Positions 7,434-9,912 of a stretch of 9,912 bases of DNA are shown here, piece after piece (positions within the stretch are counted from its first letter, which is position 1; the number at the start of each line of letters is the position of its first letter). This DNA comes from Bacteroidota bacterium. Lineage in GTDB: Bacteria > Bacteroidota > Bacteroidia > Bacteroidales > Marinifilaceae. The DNA lies in contig JAEXFF010000058.1 of assembly GCA_023400335.1 (NCBI GenBank), positions 1-9,912 on the forward strand, given 5' to 3'. A program made the translations under genes and the position numbers. The notes under the pieces were generated by a model, which had not been told where the DNA came from, searched no databases, and was given only the letters and a program-made list of their open reading frames with translations.

Positions 7434-9287
7434 CTAAAAAGTCAGTTTTAGCAATTCCTTCCCCTGCGTATTTCTGACAGTTAATGTCATCGTATTCCCC
7501 TTTTTCTGCAGAATCATTACTGTTGCATCTTTCAGGGAATATCCTCCTCCGATTACCACCGGAAAAGAATGTTCCTTATCTGCCGGATGATAGGCAAACC
7601 GATGTGTATGTGCATTGATGGCTACCTGAAAAGGAGCTTTTCCCAGCTTCTCACCCCATAATTCTTTACAGGGCTGATATTTATCGGTATTTCCAAAAAC
7701 CGGAACATGGTGAATTAATACCCGTTTAGACGCTTTTTTAAAACTTCTGGAATTTAATTCCTGTTTCAAAAAACCAACCTGATCCTGCCGCAACTGACTG
7801 AAATCGTTCAGTCCATAATAAACCCAGGTAGTATCCGGTTTGTCTTCCCCACAATCCAACAGGACAAAACGCGTGTCTCCCCAATGGAAAGCTCCGTATG
7901 TTTTGCCTCCGACATAATCAAACAATTCTCTCAACTGAATGGAATAAGCATTCCGGATCTCGTGATTTCCCCTCAGATAAAAGACAGGAATCCGGCTTGC
8001 TCCCACCTTATCATTATAGTAAGACAAATACCTGACCGCCTGTTCTTCATTGGCTGGATCGTCTATACAATCTCCGTTAAACACTACAAAATCGTATTTT
8101 ATATCTTTTACACGGGCATACAGAGCATCCAGGGTCTGATCGTGTTTGTGAATGTCATTGAATACCAAAGCCGTAAACTCATCTCTGTCCTCTTCCGGTA
8201 AAGTAAAAGAAAATAAATCCGAGCAAGCCGTCTCTCCGAAAACCTTACTGTAAGCTTTATAAGACAGAATCTCCTTTGAACATACCCGGTAATAATAAGT
8301 TTTACCCGGCTCCAGATGATTCAAACGAATTTTATGGATATAATTATTGGCAATGACTTGTCCGTCTACTAACGTATGGGCTCTTGTCATTTCCAGTGAA
8401 TCCGTACCGTACTCCACCCAACTGTATACGGGAGCATTCGTCAGCCAACTTACCGTAATACCCCGGTCCATCGGATTCTGTAAATAAGGATTTGTCCGGA
8501 ATATCCTGTCCTTTTTCATTCCCAATCGCACCTCAGCATATAGCGGACGGTGGTCGGAAGCTATAGTCTCCTCCACAATCCGGCTCTGTATACCGGCATA
8601 GGAGGGAATTCCTTCCCCTTTCATTCCCCAAATATAATCCAGACATTCCGTCGGTTTATCAGCCGGAAAAGTCATCTTTCTCTGATCTGTCAAAGGCTGG
8701 AATTTTTCTTTCAATTTCTGAATAACAGCATCATCCGGGTGCGCATTTAAATCTCCGGCTAAAAATACAGGTTTCCTATATTTTTCTACAGCTCCGTTAA
8801 GCAAAGGCAAACTGGCAAGCCTGTCTGCTTCTGTCAAAGAAAAATGAGTAGCACAAAAAACATATTTTTCAAATTCAGCAATCAGTAAAACCCTTCTCTC
8901 TCCCTGCCCCGGCAGAGGTAAGGTATACCAATTCAAAGGCTTTTCCCTGGATAAAATTCCTACTCCATATTTTCCTCCCTGATAAGGAATGGCAGCTCCG
9001 AAAACCGGATACATCCCTGTATACTGCCCTAAAATCTTCATCATATCGACAGAACCGGAACGTTCCGTCATACTGTCTGCCTCCTGAATAGCTACGACAT
9101 CCGGATCTTCCCGATGAATAACTGCCGCTATCCGTTCCAAATCCCTTTGCCCGTCCAGTCCTGTCCCGTTGTGGATGTTATAACTCATAATCCTCAGTCT
9201 TTGCCCCTCTTTCGGAGCGGAAACCTGGGCACTTACAGCACATACCCAAAAGAACATCAGGCTTATTCCTGCTAGTTTTAATTTCAT
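7434..9287 (-). CDS. Exported fusion: endonuclease/exonuclease/phosphatase domain plus purple-acid-phosphatase-like metallophosphoesterase
   Basis: A 617-residue secreted protein with two hydrolase domains. Residues 1-20 are a signal peptide (MKLKLAGISLMFFWVCAVSA). I chose the ATG at 9287 because an in-frame ATG at 9338 lies upstream of the -7 box and would translate the operator. Residues about 31-256 form an EEP domain: MSYNIHN (Asn37), AIQEAD (Glu69), AGDLNAHP (Asp179, Asn181) and SDHRP (Asp245, His246). Residues about 264-362 are a fibronectin-III-like domain of the purple acid phosphatase N-terminal type (ITVSWLTN, LEPGKTYYYRV). Residues about 370-600 are a metallophosphoesterase: FNDIH (Asp378, His380), NGDCID (Asp406), GNHE (Asn441, His442), LIHHVP (His526) and AHTHR (His560, His562). 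All metal and catalytic residues look intact in both halves. Substrate unknown: nucleic acid, phospholipid headgroup or phosphorylated glycan are possible. It has its own operator-linked promoter and leads into the sulfatase gene. Confidence 0.9.
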   Translation of the reverse strand: MKLKLAGISLMFFWVCAVSAQVSAPKEGQRLRIMSYNIHNGTGLDGQRDLERIAAVIHREDPDVVAIQEADSMTERSGSVDMMKILGQYTGMYPVFGAAIPYQGGKYGVGILSREKPLNWYTLPLPGQGERRVLLIAEFEKYVFCATHFSLTEADRLASLPLLNGAVEKYRKPVFLAGDLNAHPDDAVIQKLKEKFQPLTDQRKMTFPADKPTECLDYIWGMKGEGIPSYAGIQSRIVEETIASDHRPLYAEVRLGMKKDRIFRTNPYLQNPMDRGITVSWLTNAPVYSWVEYGTDSLEMTRAHTLVDGQVIANNYIHKIRLNHLEPGKTYYYRVCSKEILSYKAYSKVFGETACSDLFSFTLPEEDRDEFTALVFNDIHKHDQTLDALYARVKDIKYDFVVFNGDCIDDPANEEQAVRYLSYYNDKVGASRIPVFYLRGNHEIRNAYSIQLRELFDYVGGKTYGAFHWGDTRFVLLDCGEDKPDTTWVYYGLNDFSQLRQDQVGFLKQELNSRSFKKASKRVLIHHVPVFGNTDKYQPCKELWGEKLGKAPFQVAINAHTHRFAYHPADKEHSFPVVIGGGYSLKDATVMILQKKGNTMTLTVRNTQGKELLKLTF

Positions 9288-9313
9288 TGTTTTTACTTTA
9301 TCTGTTATACCTC

Positions 9314-9327
9314 TGCAATCGATTGTG
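9314..9327 (-). promoter_or_regulatory. LacI-type operator before the phosphoesterase-sulfatase unit
   Basis: Plus-strand TGCAATCGATTGTG matches the palindrome TGCAATCGATTGCA at 12 of 14 positions. It abuts a -7-like box at 9328-9335 exactly as the copy before the regulator gene does, and lies 26 nt upstream of the chosen ATG. Matching position, orientation and flanks argue that the same LacI protein binds both. Confidence 0.72.
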
Positions 9328-9335
9328 CAAATATG
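9328..9335 (-). promoter_or_regulatory. -7-like promoter box of the phosphoesterase-sulfatase unit
   Basis: Sense sequence CATATTTG differs from the TAnnTTTG consensus at one base and is in the same place, relative to the operator, as TATATTTG before the regulator gene. A T-rich run lies just upstream. No clear -33 element is seen. Confidence 0.5.
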
Positions 9336-9421
9336 CAAAAAAATCCATAGCTGTCTTCATTTCTCTAAAATTTTTATCCTCCTAAACCGATTCTCTGTTT
9401 TTTATCCTTTATCTTAAAGTG

Positions 9422-9440
9422 AAAAAGGAACTTTCAGTTC
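9422..9440 (-). terminator. Short hairpin plus T tract after the lyase gene
   Basis: On the sense strand GAACT (9440-9436) and AGTTC (9432-9428) form a 5-bp stem with a GAA loop, followed by C and TTTTT (9426-9422). It lies about 65 nt past the lyase stop and before the next promoter, as expected for the end of the lyase transcript. The stem is short and overlaps a longer competing pairing (9432-9439 with 9468-9475). Confidence 0.5.
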
Positions 9441-9500
9441 TCACCCGGACAAAGATAAAACGGGAACAACTGAAACGGGAAAGATATTCTCACCCGGTTT
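9432..9500 (-). repeat. Mirrored repeat block forming two tandem hairpins downstream of the lyase gene
   Basis: Three short words appear twice in mirror order on the plus strand: TTCTCACCCGG (9438-9448 and 9487-9497), AAAGATA (9451-9457 and 9480-9486) and ACGGGAA (9460-9466 and 9475-9481). The result is two hairpins. One pairs TTTCAGTT (9432-9439) with AACTGAAA (9468-9475), with an inner CCCG/CGGG stem (9444-9447 with 9461-9464). The other pairs AAACGGG (9473-9479) with CCCGGTTT (9493-9500) with one bulged base. Both have 13-nt loops. The block is just past the lyase stop, so a 3'-end stabiliser, terminator or attenuator role is plausible. Confidence 0.6.
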
Positions 9501-9506
9501 ACTGCT

Positions 9507-9912
9507 CTAAAAATCATCCCTTTTCAGTAAACAGCTCGCGCTTTCCCCGGATTTCCCATTTATGTCTACCTGAATCCGGGTTTCCCCTTTTTCCGGATCA
9601 TAATCGCTCCTTTCCCCTGTCCATTTTCCGGATAAACTCAGGCGGATCCGTTTCAGGTTTTGAGTAGGATCACATACTTTGAACTGATATTTTTTCCCGG
9701 ATTTCCGGCACATTAACAAACAAGCCTGACCGGCCGTTAAAACAACACCTGTTTCCAGTTCTACCCTGCCCGGCGCATAAAAAGCAAGCTGAAACTGCTT
9801 TCCGTTCTCCACGAAATGCACATTTTTTCCACATCGGTAAAATTCTTCCGGAAAAGCCTTTACTGCTTTTTTCCAGTTTTTTTCTGTCACTCCCGGTAAG
9901 ACGATATAATCG
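9507..9912 (-). CDS. C-terminal end of a polysaccharide lyase family 8 enzyme (chondroitin/hyaluronan lyase type), 5' part outside the window
   Basis: About 134 C-terminal residues are visible and the frame stays open to the window edge, so this is the tail of a longer gene. The GTG at 9890 is an internal codon, not a start, because coding continues upstream as YIVLPGVTEKNWKK. The segment matches the end of PL8 lyases as I recall it: YIVLPG, then a beta-rich stretch, then CLLMCRKSGKKYQFKVCDPT and a final beta-sandwich (IRLSLSGKWTGE) like the small C-terminal domain of chondroitin AC lyase. PL8 enzymes cut uronic-acid polysaccharides by beta-elimination and leave unsaturated ends, which is what KduI and KduD handle downstream. 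The catalytic Asn/His/Tyr/Arg residues lie outside, so activity and substrate (chondroitin sulfate, hyaluronan, or less likely xanthan) cannot be judged. The stop is TAG. Confidence 0.75.
   Translation of the reverse strand, partial: DYIVLPGVTEKNWKKAVKAFPEEFYRCGKNVHFVENGKQFQLAFYAPGRVELETGVVLTAGQACLLMCRKSGKKYQFKVCDPTQNLKRIRLSLSGKWTGERSDYDPEKGETRIQVDINGKSGESASCLLKRDDF

Noticed and set aside
9288..9338. Upstream start for the phosphoesterase fusion at 9338
   Set aside because: It would lie upstream of the predicted transcription start and put 17 non-hydrophobic residues before a clear signal peptide starting at 9287.
9298..9360. Small 20-codon ORF (MKTAMDFFAYLHNRLQRYNR) as a leader peptide
   Set aside because: It spans the promoter box and operator, so it would start before the transcript. 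An AGGAGG lies nearby but too far from the ATG. Most likely chance.
509..9912. TGA reassigned to an amino acid genome-wide (codes 4 or 25)
   Set aside because: The other genes, well over 2,000 codons, contain no in-frame TGA and use TGG for Trp and GGN for Gly normally. A reassigned codon would be common.
1..9912. CRISPR arrays, tRNA or rRNA genes, insertion sequences
   Set aside because: No regularly spaced repeats, no tRNA-like cloverleaf with a T-loop, and no transposase or terminal inverted repeats were seen.

Overview
The window looks like an anaerobic gut-type member of the Bacteroidota (probably Bacteroidales). The signs are a TAnnTTTG-type -7 promoter box, A-rich leaders without clear Shine-Dalgarno sequences, a serine-type sulfatase, and a lyase/sulfatase/lipoprotein gene mix typical of polysaccharide utilization loci. 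Every gene I can support is on the minus strand, so transcription runs from high to low coordinates. The genus cannot be fixed from the sequence.

Layout in the direction of transcription. The window opens with the C-terminal end of a family 8 polysaccharide lyase (9507-9912, cut by the window edge), followed by a duplicated hairpin region and a probable terminator (9422-9500). Next is a promoter with a LacI-type operator (9314-9335). It leads a two-gene unit: an exported two-enzyme fusion, an endonuclease/exonuclease/phosphatase-like domain joined to a purple-acid-phosphatase-like metallophosphoesterase (7434-9287), and an exported serine-type S1 sulfatase (5832-7385). After a spacer comes a LacI-family regulator (4531-5553) with a near-identical operator and -7 box directly in front of it. 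Then follow kduI (3622-4464), kduD (2776-3573), a DUF4861 lipoprotein (1616-2758), kdgK broken by an in-frame TGA (509-1552), and eda (1-490, cut at its 3' end).

How the genes fit together. A PL8 lyase cuts a uronic-acid polysaccharide, most likely chondroitin sulfate or hyaluronan, by beta-elimination and leaves unsaturated uronic acid ends. The sulfatase strips sulfate. After an unsaturated glucuronyl hydrolase (not in this window) frees the sugar, KduI and KduD convert 5-keto-4-deoxyuronate to 2-keto-3-deoxygluconate (KDG). KdgK phosphorylates KDG, and Eda splits KDPG into pyruvate and glyceraldehyde-3-phosphate. The chain is therefore complete from KduI to Eda, except that kdgK carries a nonsense codon.

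The points most worth a second look are a matching pair of operator/promoter modules that define a small LacI regulon read directly from the sequence, a third weaker copy before kduI, the nonsense codon in kdgK, the double phosphoesterase fusion in a glycan locus, the uncharacterised DUF4861 lipoprotein placed between cytoplasmic pathway genes, and the mirrored repeat/hairpin structure after the lyase gene.
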